This document shows positions 17,338-25,979 of a stretch of 41,170 bases of DNA, one piece after another. The number at the start of each line of letters is the position of its first letter. Positions within the stretch are counted from its first letter, which is position 1. The notes beneath the pieces are model-generated. The model was given only the letters and a program-made list of their open reading frames with translations, was not told the origin of the DNA and ran no database searches. Origin of the DNA: JAFARZ01 sp035651595 (GTDB taxonomy: Bacteria; Actinomycetota; Actinomycetes; Streptosporangiales; Streptosporangiaceae); assembly GCA_035651595.1 (NCBI GenBank), contig DASRFJ010000111.1:1-41170 (forward strand), written 5' to 3'. Both the position numbers and the translations under genes were made by a program.

Positions 17338-19284
17338 ATGATGGCGCAGCAATCGGCGAACATATACATCACCAACAACACCGATGGTACGGCGTACATC
17401 AAGCTGTATCACAGCAACGACTACACCGGCATCCAGAATGGATCCTGGACGGTCTTGCCTGGAGCTACAGCGGGGCCGATGACCGTCTTGTTCGAGGAGG
17501 GGTGGACCTCATTCGATTGGTGGTCGGTGAACATTGCCGTGGAAGGAGGGTCGGCGCCGGGAATCTATCAGAATCCCGGGACATCTCTCTATCCCGAATG
17601 GAAGGAATGCCAGCTGCAGGGCGCAGACGCCGGGCAGAACCTCACCTTCGCCGTCACCACCACTAGCTTCGACATCAACCTGACCTCGGGCGGAACCACG
17701 GACTCCATGGGCAGGCTCGCCGACTTCTCGAAGATCACCAACGTTTTCGTGCTGATGCTTGAGAATCACTCGTTTGACAATATGTTCGGCCAGTCCGGTA
17801 TCAGCGGCATCACCCATGCGTCAACCACGGACGGCAACGAATATAAAGGTGTGAACTACCAGGTCGGCAAGGACCCGGCGCCGAAGGCGATGCCGACCGA
17901 CCCTGGTCACGAGTTCCAGGACGTCGTCGAGCAACTCGCGGGAGAGAAAAAGACCTACCCGTATGGCGGCCCTTACCCTCCCATCCACATGTCCGGATTC
18001 GCCGCCAATTACGCCACCAGCAGCACAGAGGGACCAGTCCCGCCCGCCGCCGACATCGGCAAGATCATGCAGGGCTTCGCCACCAGCACTCAGCTCCCCG
18101 TCATCTACACGCTAGCCACCGTGTTCGCGTTGTGTGACCACTGGTTCTCCTCGATGCCCGGGCCGACCTGGCCCAACCGGTTCTTCGTTCACGGCGCTTC
18201 GTCGGCCGGGTTGGATCACAGCCCCACTCAGGAGGAGATGGCGACGTGGATAATCCCAGGCTTGGGCCTCAACTACCCGAACGGCAGTTTCTATGCCAGG
18301 CTGTCGGCTGCCGGACTGGCATGGCGCATCTACAACGATGACACCAACGCCTACAGTGACGACCCGGACAATGGCTCCCCTCTGGGCGCGGTTCCGCAGG
18401 TACTGGCGGTGAACGGCGTCACGTGGAACGACGTCTACTCCCTCACCCAATTCGCCGCTGACCTGCAGAGCCCCTATACCAATCAGTACACGTTCATCGA
18501 GCCGAACTACGGCGACATCACCAGCACCTATGAAGGCGGGTCTTCGCAGCATCCGATGGACGACGTCTACGGCGGAGAGGGCCTGATCAAGGCCGTGTAT
18601 GAAGCCATCCGCAACTCGCCGGTGTGGGACACCAGCCTGCTGATCATCACATACGACGAGCATGGCGGCTTCTATGACTCCGTCGCGCCGGGACAGGTCA
18701 CGCCGCCTGACGACGGCAGCCCTGACACCTACAACGAGTTCGGCTTCCCCTTCAACCAGCTCGGGGTCCGTGTCCCGGCCGTCGTCGTATCGCCATGGAT
18801 CCCCGCGCAAGTCAGCACAACGACCTACGACCACTCGTCCGCCCTAGCCACCGTCGAGCGGCTGTTTGGCCTGGATGCGCTCACCAAGCGGGACGAGAAC
18901 GCGGCCGACCTCCGGACGCTGCTAAGCGAGGCGCAGCCACGCACAGACACGCCCACCGTACTGCCCGATCCGGCATCTCCGCGACCCCGCACGGCGGTCG
19001 AGCCGGAAACGCTGCGAGCCCGGCTGAACGAACCAGTCCCGGAATCTGGCAACCTGGCCGGCTTCCTGGTCAACACGTTGAAGATGGACCTCGAACTGTC
19101 CGCGACACCGCAGGAACGAGAGGCGGCGCGGACGAAACATGCCGCGGTGACGACACGCGGCGATGCTCGCTCCTACGTCCAGGACGTCATGGCCAGGGTC
19201 AAGGCGGCCCAAGCCGCCCGGGCGCGGCGCACGCCGGGCCGGCCTCCGGACGGCGGAGGAACCCCGGCAGAGCCAGTCGCCTGA
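17338..19284 (+). CDS. Phospholipase C/acid phosphatase-family phosphoesterase
   Basis: 648 residues. Residues ~5-120 are a β-rich domain (SANIYITNNTDGTAYIKLYH… to …TTTSFDINLTSGG). The phosphoesterase domain begins near 135 with VFVLMLENHSFDNMFG, the metal-binding entry motif of the bacterial phospholipase C/AcpA family, and later shows PGPTWPNRFFVHGASS, IITYDEHGGFYD and VRVPAVVVSPWI. The tail is Pro- and Ala-rich and not conserved. ATG 17338 has AAGGAG five bases upstream. There is no signal peptide, whereas many relatives carry a Tat leader, so location is uncertain. It probably cleaves a phosphate ester, such as a phospholipid head group. Confidence 0.85.
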   Translation: MMAQQSANIYITNNTDGTAYIKLYHSNDYTGIQNGSWTVLPGATAGPMTVLFEEGWTSFDWWSVNIAVEGGSAPGIYQNPGTSLYPEWKECQLQGADAGQNLTFAVTTTSFDINLTSGGTTDSMGRLADFSKITNVFVLMLENHSFDNMFGQSGISGITHASTTDGNEYKGVNYQVGKDPAPKAMPTDPGHEFQDVVEQLAGEKKTYPYGGPYPPIHMSGFAANYATSSTEGPVPPAADIGKIMQGFATSTQLPVIYTLATVFALCDHWFSSMPGPTWPNRFFVHGASSAGLDHSPTQEEMATWIIPGLGLNYPNGSFYARLSAAGLAWRIYNDDTNAYSDDPDNGSPLGAVPQVLAVNGVTWNDVYSLTQFAADLQSPYTNQYTFIEPNYGDITSTYEGGSSQHPMDDVYGGEGLIKAVYEAIRNSPVWDTSLLIITYDEHGGFYDSVAPGQVTPPDDGSPDTYNEFGFPFNQLGVRVPAVVVSPWIPAQVSTTTYDHSSALATVERLFGLDALTKRDENAADLRTLLSEAQPRTDTPTVLPDPASPRPRTAVEPETLRARLNEPVPESGNLAGFLVNTLKMDLELSATPQEREAARTKHAAVTTRGDARSYVQDVMARVKAAQAARARRTPGRPPDGGGTPAEPVA

Positions 19285-19340
19285 ATCTGCCAATCGATTC
19301 CCAGCCGAGGTGAACTCCGCCGGGCGCCCGGGATGGCGCG

Positions 19341-20561
19341 CTACTGCACGGAGCGTGTGACGGTTTTCTCTAGGCCGAACTGGTTGTAGCCGATCTCGAT
19401 CTGCTGGCCGCGGACCGGCAGGTCGGTCTGGCGCAGCCGGGTGACGTCTGTGGCTCCGACGCGTGTGAGGATCTTGCCGGTGAGCGCCTGCTGCTGGCCT
19501 TGCTGATCGGCGGTCACCTTGAACCTGTGGATGGTCCTGCCCTGGACGTCTGTCACCGTCGAGTAGTCTGCCTGCAGGCCCAGCATGGCAAGGGCCGCGA
19601 GGACTCCATCGCGGTCGACGGCCGGGGGGTCGACGGGAAGGGACAGCACGCCCTGGACCGATAGCGCGCCGGCTTGCACGCCGGTGCGGTCACGGACAGC
19701 TTGCGGATTGCAGAACCGGTACACGTTCACGTACAGGGCTACCTCGCCGTGGTATGCCAGCGGCGCGTTGTCGCTCGGGTCGAACGGCAGCTGCCGCCAC
19801 GCTGAGCGGCCGCTGACCAGGACGTCGTATCCGTCACGCACCATGCTGACCACCATCTGCACCACCTGGGCGTAGCTGGCGGCGATGTCCTTGCCCGCTC
19901 CGGAGGCCCCGCGCATATCAGCGCGTCCTGGCGGTACGGGCTGGTCGATGACCAGGTCGACCGGGCAGGAGCTTACCCACCACACCGCCGAGTAGCCGTT
20001 CTGGTAACCCTGGATGAGGTAGCGTGCGCCGCTGCTGTGCACCTCGATCAGGAACGTATGGATGCCCTCCAGGGTGCACTCCAGCAGCAGGACCTCTCCC
20101 GGCCCGGGCGTCGCCATCATCGCGGGCGTGATGCCGTCGCTGTCCGCCTTCTTGAAGGTCAGCGCCTGTGTCTTTGAGATGGTGGCACCGTAGTTGTCCC
20201 GGAGCCGGCCGATGACTACCTCCGGCGTCTGACCGCACTTGGCCCAGGCGACGGAAACGGCGTTGCGGATGTCCTTGAAGTCCGTGCCGGACAGCGCGCT
20301 CTGCCTCCAGCGCGTCGCTACCTGATGCTCGGCTGGTAGCACCGGACGGAAAACGGAGGCCGGCAGCAGCCGCGAGGCTCCCGCCAGCAGATCGGCCCAG
20401 GTGCCGAAGACGTCAGGTGCCGGGGACTGCTCCGCGATCAGGGCGTTGACGAGCGCGATGATCGCGGCGCGAGTCGGCTCGTCCGGCGCCTTGACCTGCG
20501 CCTGCACGTCCTCCGGGAACTTATCGACCGGGTTATCCGAGTACTCCTTGACGATGATCAC
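19341..20561 (-). CDS. Unrecognised 406-residue protein
   Basis: I do not recognise this family. The GTG at 20559-20561 is chosen because GAGGGG lies a few bases upstream and the protein character starts there (VIIVKEYSDNPVDKFPEDVQ); the longer frame to 20771 is low-complexity. No signal peptide or membrane helix is visible. Residues up to ~130 are helical (TRAAIIALVNALIAEQ…). The middle is β-rich, with aromatic stretches (LIQGYQNGYSAVWWVSS) and a D/GYDVLVSGRSAWRQLPFDP segment. The C-terminus looks like a small αβ unit. It is convergent with the phosphoesterase and divergent from the acetyltransferase. Function unknown. Confidence 0.7.
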   Translation of the reverse strand: MIIVKEYSDNPVDKFPEDVQAQVKAPDEPTRAAIIALVNALIAEQSPAPDVFGTWADLLAGASRLLPASVFRPVLPAEHQVATRWRQSALSGTDFKDIRNAVSVAWAKCGQTPEVVIGRLRDNYGATISKTQALTFKKADSDGITPAMMATPGPGEVLLLECTLEGIHTFLIEVHSSGARYLIQGYQNGYSAVWWVSSCPVDLVIDQPVPPGRADMRGASGAGKDIAASYAQVVQMVVSMVRDGYDVLVSGRSAWRQLPFDPSDNAPLAYHGEVALYVNVYRFCNPQAVRDRTGVQAGALSVQGVLSLPVDPPAVDRDGVLAALAMLGLQADYSTVTDVQGRTIHRFKVTADQQGQQQALTGKILTRVGATDVTRLRQTDLPVRGQQIEIGYNQFGLEKTVTRSVQ

Positions 20562-20827
20562 GGCATTCCCCTCATGACTGGAGCGGCCGCAGCCGAAATG
20601 TGCTGCCGTTCCCGATCGGACCTGCCAGCGGCGAGGTCGCGCCGCCAGCCGGGTTTCAGGATGGCCATCCGTGATTAACCGGCTATTAAGCGTGCACGAC
20701 ACTGCCGGACCGCCGCAGGGACGTGTCACAGGTCGATCAGGAGGTGGTGCTGCACGCAGTAGCAGGACCACGCTGCCGCGTTCAGTTCAGCCGAACGTGG
20801 ATGGCTGGCCTGCGCTAACATCGCCAG

Positions 20828-21304
20828 ATGAGTGACCCGTTGTTCGTTCCCGCCGATTTCGCGGTGCCTGATGGGCTCACGGCCGGGGAATTCCTTCTGG
20901 AGCCGCTCGGGCCGCAGCACAACGCCGCGGACTACGCCGCCTGGACCGCCAGTATTGACCACATCCAAGCAACGCCGGGGTTCGCCGGGTGGGGCTGGCC
21001 GCACGAGATGTCCCAGGCGGATAACCTCCGCGACCTCCAGCGTCACGCACAGGACTTCGCCGAGCGTCGCGGGTTCACCTACACCGTGCTCAGCACTGGC
21101 ACAGGCGAGGTAATCGGCTGTGTCTACATCTACCCGCCCCGCGGAGACGGCCCGGACGGCACCGAGGCCAGGCGGCACGCGGTCGTCCGTTCCTGGGTCC
21201 GCGCGGATCACGCCGCGCTCGACCCCGTCCTTTACCAGGCGGTTCTCGCATGGCTGGAGCGCGATTGGCCGTTCCGCTCGATCGAGTACGCGCCACGAGC
21301 ATGA
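20828..21304 (+). CDS. GNAT-family N-acetyltransferase
   Basis: 158 residues with the general GNAT outline: LLEPLGPQHNAADYAAW (strand 1 and helix 1), FTYTVLSTGTGEVIGCVYIYP (central strands) and, after a short loop, VVRSWVRADHAALDPVLYQAVLAWL leading to the acetyl-CoA helix. The usual Q/RxxGxG/A pyrophosphate loop is not clear, so the protein is a divergent member. The ATG is at 20828, with no strong ribosome site. It would transfer an acetyl group from acetyl-CoA to an unknown amine. Confidence 0.68.
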   Translation: MSDPLFVPADFAVPDGLTAGEFLLEPLGPQHNAADYAAWTASIDHIQATPGFAGWGWPHEMSQADNLRDLQRHAQDFAERRGFTYTVLSTGTGEVIGCVYIYPPRGDGPDGTEARRHAVVRSWVRADHAALDPVLYQAVLAWLERDWPFRSIEYAPRA

Positions 21305-21441
21305 CCTGCTGTCCGTCGGCCCGCATCGCGTAGGCCCTCGCCTCTCGGCGGCCTGAGATCACGAGCCAGGAATTCGTTCCCGCGGGCAACAGCAGCCACG
21401 CGCAGTCCTGGGAACACCGGCCCGTACCGCAACCAGCGCTA

Positions 21442-21591
21442 TTAGACAGAACCGAAGACATAATTGATCGCGTGCTCGACGTCCTTGGAGAACGTGGAGC
21501 TGCCCCGGTACTTCTCTAGACCGCTCCAATGCGCTTCCACGTGCTCCATGCGCTCCCAGATCCGCGCTCGCGCCGTCGGGTGGTCGGGCAT
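21442..21591 (-). CDS. Small 49-residue tail ORF after the receiver gene
   Basis: ATG at 21589-21591, coding MPDHPTARARIWERMEHVEA then HWSGLEKYRGSSTFSKDVEH and a last AINYVFGSV. It looks like a real folded α-helical piece, not a shadow. In the same frame a Pro-rich stretch extends upstream to about 21760 (SSSGPTQTPPRLPG, PPPSLTTPQSLPSLKPPQ), where it meets the end of the receiver gene in another frame. So this may be a separate small protein or the true C-terminus of the receiver protein after a frameshift. No ribosome site is evident for the ATG, which favours the second idea. Confidence 0.45.
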   Translation of the reverse strand: MPDHPTARARIWERMEHVEAHWSGLEKYRGSSTFSKDVEHAINYVFGSV

Positions 21592-21748
21592 CGGTCGCGG
21601 GAACAGTAGCGACTGCGGCGGCTTCAGGGACGGCAGCGACTGCGGCGTCGTTAGCGATGGCGGCGGCAAATGCGACGTTAGCGTTAGCCGCGCACCGGGC
21701 AGCCGTGGTGGCGTTTGCGTCGGCCCGGATGACGAACCTACACCGACA

Positions 21749-22444
21749 TCACCAGGTAGTGGGCCTCGTTCTGCTTGCGGCCAGCGTTCTGGTGACCATG
21801 CTGACCAGTTCGCGCGGGGAGTTCGTGGCACCGATAGCGCCGTGCTGCCGGACTTCCCGCACATGCTCGGGGGCACGCGAGCTGGCATAAATGACGAACG
21901 GCGTGCTGTCGCCGCACTCCCGGATGTCGTCCAGCAGCGTATAGCCGGCCCGCGGGTTCGGCGGACGCCCCATGTCCGAGATGATGAGGTCATAGGGTCG
22001 CCGCCGCAATTGCCTGATCGCCTCGTCGGTGGAATTGCTGAGGTCGACCTTGATCCCCAGCGCCTCAAGGGCGGACCTTTCGAAAAGGTTGTTATCCGGC
22101 CTGTCGTCGACCCACAGCACGCGCGATCCCTGTATGGCGCGCTGTACCCGTGGTCCGGGCAGTGCTTCGGCGATGTCCTGGGGATCCAGCGGCTCATCGT
22201 GCGCCGCACCGGCGGACGCGCGTTGTGCCTGTGCGGCGCCCAGGGCGGCCGCGGCCTCGACACGGCGCTTGGCGGTCGCCTCAATCGCGGGCGTCTTGAC
22301 GTTGAACTCCCCCAGGTTGGCGATGAAGCTGCGCAGGCCGCCACGGAAGTACACGAAGAAGAACACCAGTGCGGCCGGCCAGACGACGACACCTATCATC
22401 TGAGCGATCGCGCTGATCAGCCGGGTGATTTCGTCAGCGGTCAA
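21749..22444 (-). CDS. Membrane-anchored response-regulator receiver protein
   Basis: 231 residues from a TTG at 22442-22444, preceded by GGGAGG, twenty bases after the upstream stop. One membrane helix (about 15-34) is followed by an Ala-rich helical linker and a receiver domain at about 107-220: VLWVDDRPDNN (D113, D114), phosphoacceptor D157 in LIISDMGRP, S188-S189 in VIYASS. The usual Lys after strand 5 is missing (GAIGATNSP). There is no DNA-binding domain. The DDRPDNN-type receiver suggests a phospho-signal read-out at the membrane. It may lengthen into the 21442-21591 tail by a frameshift. Confidence 0.78.
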   Translation of the reverse strand: MTADEITRLISAIAQMIGVVVWPAALVFFFVYFRGGLRSFIANLGEFNVKTPAIEATAKRRVEAAAALGAAQAQRASAGAAHDEPLDPQDIAEALPGPRVQRAIQGSRVLWVDDRPDNNLFERSALEALGIKVDLSNSTDEAIRQLRRRPYDLIISDMGRPPNPRAGYTLLDDIRECGDSTPFVIYASSRAPEHVREVRQHGAIGATNSPRELVSMVTRTLAASRTRPTTW

Positions 22445-22464
22445 CCTCGCCTCCCGTCGGCCGG

Positions 22465-23382
22465 TCAGGCTACGAAAATCGCGGAACGCGCTATCTCCGC
22501 GGCCACGATCGTGATCCCCTCCAGATCGGTGGAGGGCTGGGTAGCGGCGGCGAGACCAGCCGCGCAATCGTGCAGCGATCCCGCCGCGTGCTCGGTCGCG
22601 ACCGCGCTCACCGTCTCTGGGGTAAAGGCGAAAGAGCGGCTGCTGGTCGTGATGAAGAGCCGGTCGCCCGCCTCGGCGCGCCGGTGACCGATCTGCGCGA
22701 TCACCGAGCCGGACATACCGATCGCACGCAACAGCGGTCCGCCGGCGATGGTGTGTGACTCCGTGAGCAACTCCACTGACATGGACGCGGTGCGCTGCAG
22801 CCAGATCGACGAGCTTCCGACGTGCGCGAAATGCAGGAGCGGCTGGTCACCCTCGAACGTGGCCAGCACAACGTCGAGGGTGGTCGCCATGCCCGAGTAC
22901 CGCGGCTCACGCGCTGCTACGGACCTGACCAGGGCATTAGCTGCGGTTACGCCAGCTCGGAGAGCTTCCTCGATGCGCAGATCCTGACCCAGGCTGGAGG
23001 TCATCACCGCGCTGAGCGAAAGCGCCGCGGCCCGCTGGCAGACCTCGGCATCGGTCAGCCCGCGCGCTATCGCGATGGTGTTTCGCTGCACGTAGTAGAC
23101 ATCCTGGTGCGGATGGCCAACCGAAGGAGTGGCCAGCCCGGTGACGGCCAGCCCTAGGCGGGCGTCGTCGACAAGCGTCTGTGCCGGCGGCACATCGACG
23201 ACTCGAGTCGGCTGGAGATCGCGCCTGGTTACCCGGCTAGCGGCCGCGATCCCCCGCCGGGCCGACCGCCGCGCCGCGAGCCTCGCCCACGCCCGCGTGC
23301 GCCGGCCATGGAACGCGGCGAGCGTGATTGCCGTCACGAGCAGCAGCACGGCGAATGCGATGATCATGCGTACCTCGCTCAT
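22465..23382 (-). CDS. Membrane-anchored PP2C-like pseudophosphatase
   Basis: 305 residues. One N-terminal membrane helix (about 7-23) and a basic stretch are followed by a PP2C (PPM) fold. Recognisable landmarks are GMATTLD (164-170; normally GMGTTL), AHVGSSSIWL (187-195; normally xxVGDSR), LLTESHTI, LLRAIG and AGDRLFITTSS. The catalytic Asp residues are largely gone: ARG in place of xDG near 107, GSS in place of GDS at 189-191, TSS in place of SDG, LEG in place of DN near 288. Only the first region (HQD, D94) may keep an acid. It overlaps the kinase gene by an ATGA. I infer a non-catalytic phospho-binding or regulatory partner of the kinase. Confidence 0.65.
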   Translation of the reverse strand: MSEVRMIIAFAVLLLVTAITLAAFHGRRTRAWARLAARRSARRGIAAASRVTRRDLQPTRVVDVPPAQTLVDDARLGLAVTGLATPSVGHPHQDVYYVQRNTIAIARGLTDAEVCQRAAALSLSAVMTSSLGQDLRIEEALRAGVTAANALVRSVAAREPRYSGMATTLDVVLATFEGDQPLLHFAHVGSSSIWLQRTASMSVELLTESHTIAGGPLLRAIGMSGSVIAQIGHRRAEAGDRLFITTSSRSFAFTPETVSAVATEHAAGSLHDCAAGLAAATQPSTDLEGITIVAAEIARSAIFVA

Positions 23383-25979
23383 CTCGGCCGCCCGCGCCGT
23401 CGGCCTGTTATCTGTCCGACCGGCACGTCCGGCATCGGCGTCAGCGCGCGCAACTGCTCGCGGGCGACCCGTAGAGAATCGACCATGGCCGTTCCCGGCG
23501 GTACGCGCTGCGCCGGATCAGCGCTGAGCCAGCTGTCGATCAGCAGACCGAGCGGCCGCGGGACTCCCCGAACAAGCTCGTGCACCCACTGTGGCCGAGC
23601 GCCGCCCATGATCAGATTCCGGAACCCGACGAAGTCCTTTCCGTCGCCAGCTTCGTATTCCAATGGCGCCTCGCCAGTCAGCAGCCAGTAGACGGTCGCC
23701 CCGACGCCATACAGGTCCGCACGTGGCGTGTCCCAGCCAGCGCCCGGCATGAAGAGCTGCTCCGGACACGCGAAGAACGGAGTACCCGCCGCTACCCAGG
23801 TGCTCGGACGGCTGGCGTTCCAGACCCGCGACAGACCCCAGTCGATTACCCGCGCCTTCGCGCCGTCCAGCACGATGTTCCCCGGCTTGATGTCGAGGTG
23901 CACCAGTCCCAGGACCGATGCGGCGATCAGCCCGGACAAGACCTCATCGATGACTTGGGCACACCAAGGGAGCCTGATCCTGTGCTGGTTCCATCGCCAG
24001 TAGACCGCCAGGCTGCCTGGTTTGTACAAGGGATAGACCAGATAGGAGAACCCGCGATCGTCGCCGTAACCCACGATCTGCCCGATATGGGCATCGATCA
24101 GCCCGACGGTGCGCTTTTCCTTAATCATCTCAAGCTGCTGGATGTATTCGGCTGCCTGCCGGTCCATCTGCCCGCTCGGCACAGTCTTCACCACGTACCA
24201 GTCCCGCGGGTCTCCCAGCCGATCCTTGGCTCGCCACACGGTTCCGCCGCCGCCGCTATCCGCGCCGGGAAGCGGGCCGTGCAATTCCCAGCGCCGATCC
24301 AGGACGAACAGGTCGGGCGTCTCGCGGAATCCTGTGATGAGGCCGGCCAGCCCGTTGACTTCCGCTGAGTCTGGCAAATCGTCCGGGTCCGGCGGCGGTC
24401 CAGGGGCATCCGGGTCGGCCTCTGGCGCCAGGCCGTCGCCCCGGTCCGCGGCGCGGGCACCCGCCGGGGCGACCACGTCCGCCGGAGTCGGCGCCGCGGC
24501 AGGGACCAGGCCGAGGATGTGACCTTGGTGAGGGTCAATGACGTCGTCGGGCTCAGGTGGCGGGCTCGGCCTCGCGTGCGCGGCGTCAGGTAGAAGCGCC
24601 GCCTTCGCGGCTTGGTAGGAATGATGGTGCCGATACTTACCCAGGCTGGCGTCTAGCTTGATCCCGTAGATGTCGACGTCAGCCTTCGCGCTGGCCTCGG
24701 CCCTGGCCACGTCGGCGTCTCGCCGCGCCCGGTGAAGGACGGTTTCCAGTTCGATGTCATAGACGTCCCGGTCCACTCCGCTCCGCCTGGCGTACTGATA
24801 GACTGCGGTGCCGACCTCGTGCCTGTTCTTCTCCATCTCGAGGAAATCGTCACTGTACGTACGGAGATCATGGACGCTGGTCCGGCCGGTCAGCTTGGTC
24901 AAGATCGGGGCCAGGTCTATCCCGAGAATCAGCAGCGAGAGCAGCAGCCGGACTACGAGCACAGTGCCGTTCTTGACGGTGAGCTGCCAGAACGCCTGTT
25001 CCTGGCTCAGGATCTTGTCCGCGTTCGTGATCGCCGGCGCCGCCCCGTTGATGGCCTGCTGTTCCGCGGTGGTGAGCTGGTTGATCTGGGGCTGGTCCGT
25101 CGTCCGTACGGACTGCAGCTGGTTCTGGGCGGCGGAGAGCCGGCCGACGGCGTTCTGCCAGTTCACCTTCGCGGCGGCGAATCCTGGCCCGAGCCCGGCG
25201 GTTATACCGGGGCAGCCGAACTCCTGGCAGTTCATCGCGTGGTACGCATTGCTGACGTCGTCTTGCCGCTTGCTGACAACGCCTTGCGCGGCATCGATCT
25301 GGCCTTGCAGCGTGCCGATACGCGCCTGATAGTTGGCGGCGATGCCGCTGCCGGCGACCTTCTCGGCGGCAATGTGATCGATCTGGATCTGCTCGGTGAT
25401 GTCGCCGGCGAACACCTGAAGAAGGACCATCTCCGACATGAGCAGCGCCGCCGCCACCGCGATGACCACCCGGAGTCCAAGCACCCACGATGCCTTCTTC
25501 GGCGCAGCCAGGGTACCCTTCTCGTCCTTCCTGATCGGCGACGCGAAACTGATGATCGACCGGTCGATAAAGTAAACCGCCGCCGCGAAGAAAATCCCGT
25601 ATCCAGCCTCAGCGCGGAATGACTTCCCAAGGCTCACCGATGCGAACAGCGTCGCCGCGTAGAACGCCTGAGCCGAAGTAACGAGCATGAGCAGGCCCAC
25701 GCCGCCGTAGCGGTAGCGTTCGGACCGAGAGCCGACCTTCTCGCTATCCGCGGCGGTGAGGAAGAGCAGGAAATCGCCCAGGCGACCGAACGGGTGCGTC
25801 CGCCTCAGCGCGCGCCAGGTGTCCCCGATCCGCCAGCGGCGCCTCAGCAGCGGCCAGCGCGGTTGCGGCCAGCGGCGCCGCGGGCCGGATTCCGGGCGCG
25901 GGACGATGGGCGTCGAACTGGCCGGACCATCGTCGTAGACGAAGGTCAGCATCTGGTCCAGGCCGTGCGGATCAGTCAT
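23379..25979 (-). CDS. DUF4407 membrane domain fused to a Ser/Thr protein kinase
   Basis: 866 residues from ATG 25977-25979. Residues 60-365 are a DUF4407-like module: membrane helices near 95-118, 125-146 and 166-192, a coiled-coil-rich outer segment of ~140 residues with two cysteines (C251, C256), and a fourth helix at 339-362. Then come charged helices, a Pro/Asp-rich linker (about 465-540) and a C-terminal kinase (about 562-850). The kinase has a Gly-rich loop (GGGGTVWRA), K598 (YVVKTV), HLDIKPGN with D696, K698 and N701, DWG with D713, and a CPEQ activation-segment end. All catalytic residues are present. It starts eight bases before the stop of the gene upstream and overlaps the pseudophosphatase gene by four bases. 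Confidence 0.82.
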   Translation of the reverse strand: MTDPHGLDQMLTFVYDDGPASSTPIVPRPESGPRRRWPQPRWPLLRRRWRIGDTWRALRRTHPFGRLGDFLLFLTAADSEKVGSRSERYRYGGVGLLMLVTSAQAFYAATLFASVSLGKSFRAEAGYGIFFAAAVYFIDRSIISFASPIRKDEKGTLAAPKKASWVLGLRVVIAVAAALLMSEMVLLQVFAGDITEQIQIDHIAAEKVAGSGIAANYQARIGTLQGQIDAAQGVVSKRQDDVSNAYHAMNCQEFGCPGITAGLGPGFAAAKVNWQNAVGRLSAAQNQLQSVRTTDQPQINQLTTAEQQAINGAAPAITNADKILSQEQAFWQLTVKNGTVLVVRLLLSLLILGIDLAPILTKLTGRTSVHDLRTYSDDFLEMEKNRHEVGTAVYQYARRSGVDRDVYDIELETVLHRARRDADVARAEASAKADVDIYGIKLDASLGKYRHHHSYQAAKAALLPDAAHARPSPPPEPDDVIDPHQGHILGLVPAAAPTPADVVAPAGARAADRGDGLAPEADPDAPGPPPDPDDLPDSAEVNGLAGLITGFRETPDLFVLDRRWELHGPLPGADSGGGGTVWRAKDRLGDPRDWYVVKTVPSGQMDRQAAEYIQQLEMIKEKRTVGLIDAHIGQIVGYGDDRGFSYLVYPLYKPGSLAVYWRWNQHRIRLPWCAQVIDEVLSGLIAASVLGLVHLDIKPGNIVLDGAKARVIDWGLSRVWNASRPSTWVAAGTPFFACPEQLFMPGAGWDTPRADLYGVGATVYWLLTGEAPLEYEAGDGKDFVGFRNLIMGGARPQWVHELVRGVPRPLGLLIDSWLSADPAQRVPPGTAMVDSLRVAREQLRALTPMPDVPVGQITGRRRGRPR

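Noticed and set aside
21090..21461. Minus-strand frame with a protein-like stretch near 21304-21442
   Set aside because: It continues antisense into the acetyltransferase without a family or ribosome site; too weak to call.
21442..22392. 316-residue minus-strand frame across the receiver gene
   Set aside because: The first two thirds are a shadow of the receiver protein in another frame; only the end has protein character and is reported separately.
24732..25622. 296-residue plus-strand ORF antisense to the kinase gene
   Set aside because: A GC-rich shadow ORF with no family character; the minus-strand protein has clear domains.
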